This document shows, piece by piece, positions 37,243-45,253 of a stretch of DNA of 64,000 bases (positions are counted from its first letter, which is position 1; each line of letters begins with the position of its first letter). The stretch lies in assembly GCF_900104725.1 (NCBI RefSeq), contig NZ_LT629758.1, positions 5,160,501-5,224,500 on the forward strand. Direction: 5' to 3'. The notes beneath the pieces were generated by a model. It was not told the DNA's origin. It ran no database searches and saw only the letters and a program-made list of their open reading frames with translations. The position numbers were made by a program, and so were the translations under genes. The stretch comes from Actinoplanes derwentensis (GTDB lineage: Bacteria > Actinomycetota > Actinomycetes > Mycobacteriales > Micromonosporaceae).

Positions 37243-37964
37243 ACGGTTTCGTCGCGGCGATCACCGGCGGGGGCTCGGGCATCGGGGCGGCAACCGCACG
37301 GCGGCTGTCCCTGGCCGGGGCCAAGGTCGGAATCCTCGACCTGAATCCCGGAGCCGGGCACTTCATCAAGTGTGACGTGTCGGACGGCGCGTCACTGGAC
37401 GCGGCGATGTCCGAGTTGGCCGACACGTACGGCGGCATCGATCTTTTGATCAACAGCGCCGGGATCAGCTCGGTCGGCACGGTCGAGGAGAACGACGACG
37501 CCGAGTGGGCGCGGGTCCTCGACGTGAACGTGACCGGAATCGCCCGTGCCTCCCGAGCCGCGCTCCCCTACCTGCGGCGCAGCCGGAACCCGGTGATCGT
37601 GAACCTGTCGTCGATCGCGGCCAGCGCCGGGCTGCTGAAACGGGCGCTCTACTCGGCGTCCAAGGGTGCGGTGCACGCGCTCACCCTGTCGATGGCCGCC
37701 GACCTGGTCGGTGAGGGGATCCGGGTGTGCTGTGTGGCCCCGGGCACCGTGGACACTCCGTGGGTGGGGCGGCTGCTGGCCCGTACCGAGGATCCGGCGG
37801 GTGAGAAGGCGCGGCTCGCCGCGCGACAACCCACCGGGCGTCTGGTCAGCGCGGATGAGGTGGCCGCGGCCATTCAATATCTGGTCAGCCCGGCCTCGGG
37901 CGCCACCACCGGAATGAGCCTGGCAGTCGACGGCGGCATGTCCGGGCTTCGGTTACCCCGCTGA
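37233..37964 (+). CDS. SDR, probable 2-keto-3-deoxy-L-fuconate dehydrogenase
   Basis: 243 residues. Rossmann motif [22 protein letters not shown] ([10 protein letters not shown]), catalytic Ser (NLSSIAAS) and YSASKGAV (Tyr/Lys), and the closing DGGMSG. It would oxidise 2-keto-3-deoxy-L-fuconate at C4 before the FAH-type hydrolase acts. Last gene of the operon; overlaps the dehydratase gene and is followed by a hairpin. Confidence 0.87.
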   Translation: MELNGFVAAITGGGSGIGAATARRLSLAGAKVGILDLNPGAGHFIKCDVSDGASLDAAMSELADTYGGIDLLINSAGISSVGTVEENDDAEWARVLDVNVTGIARASRAALPYLRRSRNPVIVNLSSIAASAGLLKRALYSASKGAVHALTLSMAADLVGEGIRVCCVAPGTVDTPWVGRLLARTEDPAGEKARLAARQPTGRLVSADEVAAAIQYLVSPASGATTGMSLAVDGGMSGLRLPR

Positions 37965-37974
37965 GGCCCCCGTT

Positions 37975-38004
37975 GGCCTGATCAGCCCGCCAGCTGATCA
38001 GGCC
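37975..38004 (+). terminator. Terminator after fucose operon
   Basis: GGCCTGATCAG pairs with CTGATCAGGCC across eight bases, ten bases after the stop codon. Confidence 0.65.
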
Positions 38005-38168
38005 CCGGCAGATCCCAGCCCCCCGGTGGAACCCACGGGTCGAAGGTAGTGCCCGGCCCGTCACGGGGTCGTCAACCCGACGTTGGACTCACGAGTAAAC
38101 CCCTGTGGTAGCCGGCCTCACCTGCACGACGGACGATCTTCGGGCGGGTGACGGGTTAAGGTGCGTCG

Positions 38169-39335
38169 ATGCAGGCCATGCCGGGCCGCGCCCTGCTCAC
38201 CCACCCGATGCTCGCCGACGGCGCGCTGGCCGTAGCCATGACCGTGACCAGTCTGCTGCTCGGTCTGGAGACCCCGGTCGCCCAGTGGAAGCCGTTCGAC
38301 GCGTGGGCGGTCCTGCTGATCGTCGCGGTCACGTTCCCGCTGGCTCTGCGGCGGCTGGCGCCCGGTGCGGTGATGCTGTGGGGGCACACGGTCTGGTTCG
38401 TGTACGTGAGCCTCGACTATTGGCCGCTCGTCCTCGCGTACCCCATGCTTGTCGTCTTCTACACCGTGGCCGCCGTCGGTGCACGGTGGACCGCGCCGAC
38501 CGGGGTGGCGCTCGGCGCCCTCATCTGGATCTACGGCGGCTGGGTCACGCCCGGTTCGTCGATGGCCAGCGTGATCGGGCAGGGCATCGCGATTCCGCTG
38601 GTGGTGTGGTGGATCGGGCACGGCGCCCGGCAGTTGGAGGTCACCAACCGGCGGCTCGCCGACGCCACCGAGGAGTTGCGGCAGGGGCAGACCGACCTGG
38701 CCCGGCGGGTGCTGGTCGACGAGCGGGTCCGGATCGCGCGCGAACTGCACGACGTGGTCGCCCATCACATGTCGGTGATCTCGGTGCAGGCCGGATTGGC
38801 CCGGTACGTGCTGCGTTCCGACCCGGACACGGCGCACGGAGCCCTCGACGCGGTGCTGACCACCAGCACCGAGGCGCTCGACGAACTGCGGCGGATGCTC
38901 GGGCTGCTGCGACTCGGGCGGGAAGCCGACGAGGCCGACGCCCGGCAGCCACTGCCCGGCCTGGAAGGGCTGCCGGACCTGGCCACCCGGGTCTCCGGGG
39001 CCGGGCTGCCGGTGGTGCTCACCGTCTCGGGGACCGCCCGGCCGCTGCCGCAGGGCATCGCGCTGACCGCGTACCGGATCGTCCAGGAGTCGCTGACCAA
39101 CGCCCTCAAACACGCTGGTCCGGCCACCGCGACGGTGCTCGTCCGGTTCGAGGCGGAGGCGCTGACCATCACGGTGACCGACGACGGGCCCGGGCAGCCG
39201 TCGTCGTCCGGGAGCGGGCACGGGCTGGTCGGGCTGCGGGAACGCGCCGCTCTCTACAGTGGCAGCCTGGACGCGGGTCCACAGGGGACACACGGCTTCC
39301 GGGTGTCGGCTAGGCTTCCGTACCCTCAGCCTTGA
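38169..39335 (+). CDS. NarL-type sensor histidine kinase
   Basis: 388 residues. Five or six N-terminal helices (membrane, 15-155) without a large outer loop, a short coiled coil, HisKA_3 with RIARELHDVVAHHMSVISVQA (phospho-His about 193) and HATPase with RIVQESLTNALKHAG and VTDDGPGQ, GHGLVGLRERA. Typical actinobacterial intramembrane-sensing kinase. Pairs with the response regulator 13 bases downstream. Confidence 0.9.
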   Translation: MQAMPGRALLTHPMLADGALAVAMTVTSLLLGLETPVAQWKPFDAWAVLLIVAVTFPLALRRLAPGAVMLWGHTVWFVYVSLDYWPLVLAYPMLVVFYTVAAVGARWTAPTGVALGALIWIYGGWVTPGSSMASVIGQGIAIPLVVWWIGHGARQLEVTNRRLADATEELRQGQTDLARRVLVDERVRIARELHDVVAHHMSVISVQAGLARYVLRSDPDTAHGALDAVLTTSTEALDELRRMLGLLRLGREADEADARQPLPGLEGLPDLATRVSGAGLPVVLTVSGTARPLPQGIALTAYRIVQESLTNALKHAGPATATVLVRFEAEALTITVTDDGPGQPSSSGSGHGLVGLRERAALYSGSLDAGPQGTHGFRVSARLPYPQP

Positions 39336-39348
39336 AGGAGGGTCCAGC

Positions 39349-40008
39349 TTGACCAGTGTTCTCGTCGTCGACGACCAGGACCTGATCCGGGCCGGTCTGG
39401 TCGCCCTCCTGCACGCCGCGCCCGGCCTCGAGGTCGCCGGGGAGGCACCCGACGGTCTCACCGCCGTCGCCCTCGCCGCCCGGCTGCGGCCCGACGTGGT
39501 GCTGATGGACATCCGGATGCCCGGCCTGGACGGTGTCGCCGCCACCGAGCGGATCCTCGCCGGTGCGGCCGGTGGCACCCGCATCCTGGTGCTCACCACG
39601 TTCGACCTGGACGAGTACGTCTACGCGGCCCTGCGCAACGGGGCCAGCGGCTTCCTGTTGAAGGACATCAGCCCGGAACGGCTGATCCAGGCCATCCACA
39701 CCACCGCCGCCGGCGACATGATCTTCGCGCCGAGTGTGACCCGGCGGCTGATCGAGGCGTACACCCGCACCGGCACCCAGTCCGGCCAGCCCTCCGTGCT
39801 GACCGTGCTGACCAGCCGCGAGCTGGAGGTGCTGCGTCTGGTCGCCACCGGCCGGACCAACGCCGACATCGCCGCCGACCTGACCCTCGGTGAGGCCACC
39901 GTGAAGACCCACCTGAACCGGGTGATGACCAAACTGGGGTTGTCCAGCCGCGCCCAGGCGGTGGTGACCGCCTACGAGTCCGGGCTGGTGGTGCCGGGGG
40001 CGGGCTGA
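39349..40008 (+). CDS. NarL/LuxR-type response regulator
   Basis: 219 residues, TTG start after AAGGAGG. Receiver with VLVVDDQDLIRAGL, phospho-Asp in VVLMDIRMPG and FLLKDISPERL; LuxR helix-turn-helix with LTSRELEVLRLVATGRTNADIA and ATVKTHLNRVMTKLGL. Partner of the kinase above; targets unknown. Confidence 0.93.
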   Translation: MTSVLVVDDQDLIRAGLVALLHAAPGLEVAGEAPDGLTAVALAARLRPDVVLMDIRMPGLDGVAATERILAGAAGGTRILVLTTFDLDEYVYAALRNGASGFLLKDISPERLIQAIHTTAAGDMIFAPSVTRRLIEAYTRTGTQSGQPSVLTVLTSRELEVLRLVATGRTNADIAADLTLGEATVKTHLNRVMTKLGLSSRAQAVVTAYESGLVVPGAG

Positions 40009-40028
40009 CCCACCCCCGGCACCGCTTG

Positions 40029-42476
40029 CTACTCCCGGATCGCCTCCACCCGGACCACCGCGCCGGGCGGGGCCGGCGGCACCAGGTTGCCGTCGATCCG
40101 CTCGCCGTCGACCAGCAGATACGTCACCCGGGCACCGGTGCCCCGGACAGTGATCTCGTAGGTGGCGCCGCGGAACCCGCGGGTCGCCTCGAACCCGGGC
40201 CAGCCGGACGGCAGCACCGGATCGATCCGCAGACCCGCGAAGTCCGGGCGGATACCGAGGATCCACTGGGTGATCGCCACGAAGTTCCAGGCGGCGGTGC
40301 CGGTCAGCCACGAGTTCTTGGCCTCGCCGTGAGTCGGTGCGTCCCGCCCGGCGATCATCTGGGCGTAGACGTACGGCTCGGTCCGGTGTGTCTCGCTGAT
40401 CTCCTCGCGCGCCGACGGGTTGATCCGGCGGTAGTAGTCGTAGGCCCGATCGCCGTTGCCCACCATCGTCTCGGCGATCATGATCCACGGGTTGGTGTGG
40501 CAGAAGATGCCGGCGTTCTCCTTGTAACCCGGCGGGTACGAGGAGATCTCCCCCAACTCGATCCGGTAACTCGAATACGCCGGCTGCTGCAGCACGATGC
40601 CGTGCGGAGTGGCCAGCCGCTCGGCCACACTGTCCAGCGCCTTCACCGCCAGCCCGTCGTCCAGGCCCACCCCGCCGAGCACACAGATGCCCTGCGGTTC
40701 GATGAAGATCTGCCCCTCGTCGTTCTCGCCGGAGCCGATCACGGTGCCGTGGAAGTCGTACGCCCGGCGGAACCAGGCCCCGTCCCAGCCGTGTTCGGTG
40801 ATCGTGCCGGCCATCTTCTCGGCCGCCGCCCGGTAGACGACCTCCTCGCCGTCCTGCCCGCGCAGCCCCGCGATCACCGCCAGTTCCTTGGCCGCGAGCA
40901 CGAACAGTCCGGCGATGAACACCGACTCGGCGACCCCGCCTGATGCGTTCTCGGTCGTCTGGAACGGCTCCCCCGGAGTGTCGGAGAAACAGTTCAGGTT
41001 CAGGCAGTCGTTCCAGTCGGCGCGGCCGATCAGCGGCAGCCCGTGCGGGCCCAGCCGGTCCAGGGTGTACCGCAGCGACCGCTGCAGGTGCTCGTAGAGC
41101 GGCGCCTCACTGCCCTCGACGTTGTCGAACGGCACCGGCTCGTCCAGGAAGGTGTGGTCCCCGGTCTCCCGCAGATAGGCGGCCACCCCCAGGATCAGCC
41201 ACAACGGGTCGTCGTTGAAACCGTCACCGATGTCGTTGTTGCCACGTTTCGTCAACGGCTGGTACTGGTGGTAGGCGCCACCGTCCGCCTTCTGGGTGGC
41301 CGCGATGTCCAGGATCCGTTCCCGGGCCCGTTCCGGGATCATGTGCACGAACCCGAGCAGGTCCTGGTTGGAGTCGCGGAACCCCATGCCCCGGCCGATC
41401 CCGGACTCGTAGAACGAGGTGGACCGGCTCAGGTTGAAGGTGACCAGACACTGGTAGGCGTTCCAGACGTTGACCATCCGGTTCGTGTCGCCGTCCGGGG
41501 TCTGCACGGTCAGGGAGCCGAGCAGCTGATCCCAGTAGGCGCGCAGGTCGTCGAACCCCCGTTGCACCTGCGCACTGTCCAGCCAGCGGTCGATGACCGG
41601 CCGTACCCGCGTCTTGTTGATGGTCTGGGAGCCCGGCGGGTCGAACTTGTCGTCCTTCGGGTTCTCCGCGTAGCCCAGCACGAAGACGACCTCGCGGGTC
41701 TCCCCCGGTTCCAGGTGCACCCGGACGTGGTGGCTGCCGATCGGTTGCCAGCCGTGCGCGATCTCGTTCTTCGCGGTGCCGTTCTCCACGACGAGCGGGC
41801 GGTCCCAGCCCCGGTAGGGGCCGAGGAAGGTCTCCCGCTGCGTGTCGAAGCCCTGAAGGTCGTCTTTCGCGGACGTGCCGAAATACGCGAAGTGGTCGCG
41901 GCGCTCGCGGTACTCGGTCTTGTGGTAGATCACGCCATCGACGACTTCGACCTGGCCGGTGTTGAAGTTGCGTTGATAGTTGGTGGCGTCATCCTGTGCG
42001 TCCCAGAGACAGAATTCGACCGACGAAAAGAGCGAAAGTTCCGCTTTTTTCGTACGATTATTGGTCACGCGCACGCGCCAGACCTCGAGGGTCTCGTTCA
42101 GTGGTGCGAAGTAGAGGGTCTCCGCCCGGATCCCGCCCCGCGAGGACGCGATCTTCGTGTAGGAGAGCCCGTGCCGGCACTCGTAGTCGTCGAGTTCCCG
42201 CTCCGGAGTCGGCTGCCAGGACGGTGACCAGTAGTCGCCGGTCTCGTCGTCCCGCACGTACACATAACGGCCGCCCAGATCGAGCGGCGCGTTGTTGTAG
42301 CGGTAGCGGGTCAGCCGCCGCAGCCGGGCGTCACGGTAGAACGAGTAGCCACCGCCCGTGTTGGACACGATCCCGAAGTAGGCATCGGTGCCGAGGTAGT
42401 TGATCCACGGCAGAGGCGTATCCGGCCGATCGATGACGTACTCACGCTGCTCATCGTCGAATTGCCCGTAGCGCAA
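40029..42476 (-). CDS. GH94 cellobiose phosphorylase-like enzyme
   Basis: 815 residues from a TTG five bases after GGGAGG; with this start the protein begins MRYGQFDDEQREYVIDRPDT, as cellobiose phosphorylases do. N-terminal beta-sandwich (WINYLGTDAYFGIVSNTGGG, YSFYRDARLRRLTRYRYNN) and alpha6/alpha6 barrel with MGFRDSNQDLLGFVH, GGAYHQYQPLTKRGNNDIG and the catalytic Asp in GRADWNDCLNLN. Phosphorolysis of cellobiose (or a close disaccharide) to glucose 1-phosphate and glucose in the cytoplasm. An exact CebR-type box lies upstream. No sugar transporter is adjacent. Confidence 0.9.
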   Translation of the reverse strand: MRYGQFDDEQREYVIDRPDTPLPWINYLGTDAYFGIVSNTGGGYSFYRDARLRRLTRYRYNNAPLDLGGRYVYVRDDETGDYWSPSWQPTPERELDDYECRHGLSYTKIASSRGGIRAETLYFAPLNETLEVWRVRVTNNRTKKAELSLFSSVEFCLWDAQDDATNYQRNFNTGQVEVVDGVIYHKTEYRERRDHFAYFGTSAKDDLQGFDTQRETFLGPYRGWDRPLVVENGTAKNEIAHGWQPIGSHHVRVHLEPGETREVVFVLGYAENPKDDKFDPPGSQTINKTRVRPVIDRWLDSAQVQRGFDDLRAYWDQLLGSLTVQTPDGDTNRMVNVWNAYQCLVTFNLSRSTSFYESGIGRGMGFRDSNQDLLGFVHMIPERARERILDIAATQKADGGAYHQYQPLTKRGNNDIGDGFNDDPLWLILGVAAYLRETGDHTFLDEPVPFDNVEGSEAPLYEHLQRSLRYTLDRLGPHGLPLIGRADWNDCLNLNCFSDTPGEPFQTTENASGGVAESVFIAGLFVLAAKELAVIAGLRGQDGEEVVYRAAAEKMAGTITEHGWDGAWFRRAYDFHGTVIGSGENDEGQIFIEPQGICVLGGVGLDDGLAVKALDSVAERLATPHGIVLQQPAYSSYRIELGEISSYPPGYKENAGIFCHTNPWIMIAETMVGNGDRAYDYYRRINPSAREEISETHRTEPYVYAQMIAGRDAPTHGEAKNSWLTGTAAWNFVAITQWILGIRPDFAGLRIDPVLPSGWPGFEATRGFRGATYEITVRGTGARVTYLLVDGERIDGNLVPPAPPGAVVRVEAIRE

Positions 42477-42537
42477 CAGGTCCTCCCGCGTCGCAGTCGT
42501 TCCCGCCCGGCCCAACGCCGTCGGCCTGGAAGCGCCT

Positions 42538-42551
42538 TGGGAGCGCTCCCA
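42538..42551. promoter_or_regulatory. CebR/CelR-type operator upstream of GH94 gene
   Basis: TGGGAGCGCTCCCA, a perfect 14-bp palindrome identical to the established binding site of the cellobiose-responsive LacI-family repressors CebR (Streptomyces) and CelR (Thermobifida). It lies 61 bases before the start codon of the cellobiose phosphorylase-like gene. Confidence 0.88.
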
Positions 42552-42667
42552 TAATGTTCATTTTACCGCCCGGACACCCCGTTGGGACCAGACCGAAAAG
42601 CCCCTTGAAGTTCCACACCACTTCGCCCGGCGATCTCACACACTGTGCGACTCGATCCGATCCGGCA

Positions 42668-42838
42668 ATGCTCCCCTTGCTGCACAAGCTGACCACCCGC
42701 CTGGCCACCACGTACGGCACGGTCGTGGTGGAAGACCTCAACGTCACCGGCATGCTGGCAAACCGCAGGCTCGCCCGGCACATCGCCGACGCCGGGTTCG
42801 CGGATATCCGCCGTCAGCTCGCTAACGGATCTGGGTGA
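42668..42838 (+). pseudogene. TnpB (IS200/IS605-type) fragment
   Basis: About 50 residues of the RuvC core: LHKLTTRLATTYGTVVVEDL (with the catalytic Glu) and NRRLARHIADAGFADIRRQL, then an abrupt end at the junction with the EamA remnant. Not the same subtype as the intact TnpB 1.1 kb away (RRLARHIADAGF here, TRLAKSVHDAGW there). Confidence 0.75.
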
Positions 42839-43346
42839 GTACCAGGACGCCGACGACGGTGGCCGTGGCGAGCAACAGTGAGACCATCAGCGCGTACGTG
42901 GCGCGGGGCAGGCGGGCCATGGCGAGCTGGTCACTGACGTAAGGGATGACCGACGAGCAGATGCCCACGCCGACCGCGGCGGCCAGCGCGACCGGGTCGG
43001 TGAAAGCCGGTGCCGCCGGCCCGATGCCGATCGGCAGGGCGATGACGGCGGCGATCAGCATCGACAGGGCGAGACCGTCGATGCCGCCGACCTGGCGGCT
43101 GCGCGCGACGCGGTGCCCGAGCACGATGTAGAGGGCGAACAGCACGGCGTTGGCGACGGCGAAGACGATGCCGAGTGGTTCGGCGACCAGCCGTACGTCG
43201 GTCAGCAGGTACACCCCGCCGACCGCGGCGATCAGTGCGGCGATGTTGCGCCGGGTCCGAGCGGCGAACGCGGCCAGCACGATGACCGGCAGGAACTCGA
43301 TCGCGGCGACGGTGCCCAGTGGAAGACGGTCGATGGCCAGGTAGAC
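42822..43346 (-). pseudogene. EamA/RhtA-type exporter, truncated at both ends
   Basis: Reads YLAIDRLPLGTVAAIEFLPV, GVYLLTDVRLVAEPLGIVFA, YIVLGHRVARSRQVGG and SSVIPYVSDQLAMARLPRAT, the C-terminal half of a DMT-superfamily amino-acid/metabolite exporter of the RhtA type. The N-terminal half (about 110 residues) is missing at the 43346 junction, and about 20 residues are missing at the 42822 junction with the TnpB fragment. An open frame continues into unrelated sequence at the 5' side, so a conventional ORF call would be misleading. Confidence 0.75.
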
Positions 43347-43742
43347 CCGCGGGCTACCTCGGCCGAGCTGGCGCGCCGGGTGAGCATGTCCGCGCCCGCC
43401 GTGCGGGAACGGCTGGCCCGCCTCGAACAAGCAGGTGTCATTCGCGGATATCGTCTCGACATCGACCCCGCCGCCATCGGCCTGCCCGTCGCCGCGTGGG
43501 TGCGGATCCGGCCCGGTCCGGGCCAGCTACCCGAGATCGCCGAACTCGCCGGCCGAACCCCGCAGGTCAGTGAATGTCACCGCATCTCCGGCGAGGACTG
43601 TTTCCTGCTCAAGGTCCACGTGGCCGCCATCGAGGACCTCGCAGCGGTCTTCGACCAGTTCCTGCTCCACGGCCAGACCCACAGCTCCTTCGTCGTGGCC
43701 ACGCCGGTACCACCCCGTGCCCCCCAGGGCCACCCGCCAGTA
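43342..43742 (+). pseudogene. Lrp/AsnC-family regulator, 5'-truncated
   Basis: DPRATSAELARRVSMSAPAV, RERLARLEQAGVIRGYRLDI, GEDCFLLKVHVAAIEDLAAV and SSFVVATPVPPR form the helix-turn-helix and RAM domain of an Lrp-type regulator lacking roughly its first 15-20 residues and start codon. It is head to head with the EamA remnant, the usual gene order for an exporter and its Lrp regulator, so one deletion seems to have removed both 5' ends and the promoter region. Confidence 0.75.
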
Positions 43743-43757
43743 GCCCTGGAGACGGTG

Positions 43758-43892
43758 TCACGGGGTCCAGGGGTTGGTGATCGCCCAAGTGCTGTCGGCG
43801 GCGAACAGGGCGGAGCCGTCGCTGGTGGCGAGACGGATGCGGCCGGCGGCGTGCCGTAGGTACTGGCCGGGGTAGTCGACCGACTCGAACGA
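43758..43892 (-). pseudogene. AbfB (CBM42) domain tail of a lost glycosidase gene
   Basis: Reading minus from the transposon end: SFESVDYPGQYLRH, then RIRLATSDGSALFAADSTWA and a stop. It matches the last trefoil unit of AbfB domains (compare SFESVNYPGYYLRH in the intact gene at 25717). The rest of the gene is absent; the frame is interrupted exactly at the right end of the TnpB element. Confidence 0.75.
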
Positions 43893-43901
43893 TTGTCATC
43901 C

Positions 43902-43923
43902 TCTCCGTCCTAAGGGACGGAGA
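43902..43923 (-). ncRNA. Right-end hairpin, likely 3' part of TnpB guide RNA (omega RNA)
   Basis: TCTCCGTCC, loop TAAG, GGACGGAGA. The tnpB stop codon lies in the hairpin itself. In studied IS605-group elements the guide RNA spans the tnpB 3' end and right end, and the bases just outside the element act as guide. Here the guide would start TCGTTCGAGTCGG, from the AbfB remnant. The RNA's extent is inference. Confidence 0.45.
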
Positions 43924-45169
43924 TTCCCTCCACGCTGCGTGTGGAACACGCGGCGTCCGGGTGGGTTACCGCTTCACTGCGCGCTGCTGGGACGAGTCCT
44001 GGTCTTACGTGCGCTCCACGGTCGTTGAAGTCCGCCTGCCCGGCGGCCTTGATGTTGATCGCCGCGTTGACGTCCCGGTCGTGGTGACTGCCGCACGGGC
44101 AGTCCCACTCCCGAACGTCGAGCGGCATCTTGTCGTTGATGCGCCCGCAGTCGGAACACATCCGGGTGGACGGGAAGAACCGGTCCACCCGGGCGAAGAC
44201 GCGCCCGTATCGAGCGGCCTTGTACTCCAGCATGGCCGTGAAACCCGCCCAGCCCGCGTCGTGCACGGATTTGGCGAGCCGGGTCCGGGCGAGACCGGCG
44301 ACGCACAGGTCCTCGACGTACACCGCTTGGTTGTCGCGGATGATCGCCGTGGACAGTTTGTGCTGCCAGTCCCGCCGGGTATCGGCCACCCGGGCGTGCG
44401 CCCTGGCGACCTTGACGACGGCCTTCTTACGGCGGTTGCTGCTCTTGGTCTTGCGCGCGAGGGCCTGCTGTAGCCGTTTGAGTTTGCGCGCCGCGCGGTG
44501 CAGGAACTTCGGCGCGGTCACCTTCGTGCCGTCGGACATGACCGCGAAGTGGGTCAGGCCGAGGTCGATGCCGATCTCGGCGTCGACCGGCGGCAGCGTC
44601 TCGTCCTGGCCGATGGTCACGACGAACGAAGCGAAGTACCGGCCAGCCGCGTCCTTGACCACGGTGACCGAGATGGGCTCCGACGGCATGTCGCGCGACC
44701 AACGGACCGGCACGTCGCCGATCTTCGGTAGCCGCAGGCAGCCGCTGTCGAGGACCTTGAACCGGGCGTTCTTGGTGAACCGGATGGCCTGCCGGTTGTC
44801 CTTGCGCGAGCAGAACCGGGGCGCCGCGATCTTACGGCCCTGGCGTTTGCCGGTCAGGGAGTTGAAGAAGTTGCGGTACGCGGTGTTCAGGTCCGCGAGG
44901 GCCTGCTGCAACACCACCGCCGACACTTCGGAAAGCCAGGCCCGGTCGTCGGTGGCCTTGGCCCGGGTGATGACCAGCTTCGACAGGTCGCCGTCGGAGA
45001 CGTATTTCTCGCCCGCATCGTGGGCCTGGCGGCGCAGCCGCAGTCCGTCGTTGAAAACCACCCGGGCACACCCGAACGCCTGCGCCAGCGCGGCACGCTG
45101 AGCGGGATCCGGGGTGATCCGGAAGTTGTACCGGAGCTGCAGAATCCACAATGTACCGTAATCGCGCAT
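43910..45169 (-). CDS. tnpB: TnpB RNA-guided nuclease-like protein
   Basis: About 419 residues. N-terminal helix-turn-helix/OrfB region (RYNFRITPDPAQRAALAQAF, ARVVFNDGL). RuvC residues are all present: Asp in EIGIDLGLTHFAVM, Glu in VYVEDLCVAGLAR and Asp in HHDRDVNAAINIKAAG. The zinc finger is CSDCGRINDK with DCPCG. The start is uncertain: ATG at 45169 is used, but TTG at 45151 is possible. TnpB proteins are RNA-guided DNA nucleases that keep the element at its site. It appears intact. Confidence 0.85.
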   Translation of the reverse strand: MRDYGTLWILQLRYNFRITPDPAQRAALAQAFGCARVVFNDGLRLRRQAHDAGEKYVSDGDLSKLVITRAKATDDRAWLSEVSAVVLQQALADLNTAYRNFFNSLTGKRQGRKIAAPRFCSRKDNRQAIRFTKNARFKVLDSGCLRLPKIGDVPVRWSRDMPSEPISVTVVKDAAGRYFASFVVTIGQDETLPPVDAEIGIDLGLTHFAVMSDGTKVTAPKFLHRAARKLKRLQQALARKTKSSNRRKKAVVKVARAHARVADTRRDWQHKLSTAIIRDNQAVYVEDLCVAGLARTRLAKSVHDAGWAGFTAMLEYKAARYGRVFARVDRFFPSTRMCSDCGRINDKMPLDVREWDCPCGSHHDRDVNAAINIKAAGQADFNDRGAHVRPGLVPAARSEAVTHPDAACSTRSVEGISVP

Positions 45170-45209
45170 GGTCAAAATTCCAGGCATCCGCACTGACAGA
45201 CACCACGAC

Positions 45210-45240
45210 GCGCGGCCCGAGACCGAGTCTCGGGCCGCGC
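45210..45240 (-). terminator. Terminator after dioxygenase gene
   Basis: GCGCGGCCCGAGAC, three bases, and the exact reverse complement, starting 14 bases beyond the minus-strand stop at 45254. Confidence 0.8.
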
Positions 45241-45253
45241 GAAAGACAACGGA

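Larger units (their letters stand above)
43893..45200 (-). mobile_element. Stand-alone TnpB element (IS605/IS1341-like)
   Basis: An intact tnpB with no tnpA. The right end is well defined: reading minus, a subterminal hairpin is followed by GAGGATGACAA, the common right terminus of this IS group, and then the AbfB fragment. The left end is not clear; it should fall within about 45150-45200, before the terminator of the next gene. Without a TnpA transposase the copy depends on another element to move. Confidence 0.7.

Noticed and set aside
38105..39313. 402-codon frame over the histidine kinase gene
   Set aside because: Arg/Ala/Gly-rich shadow; the other frame carries the full kinase motifs.
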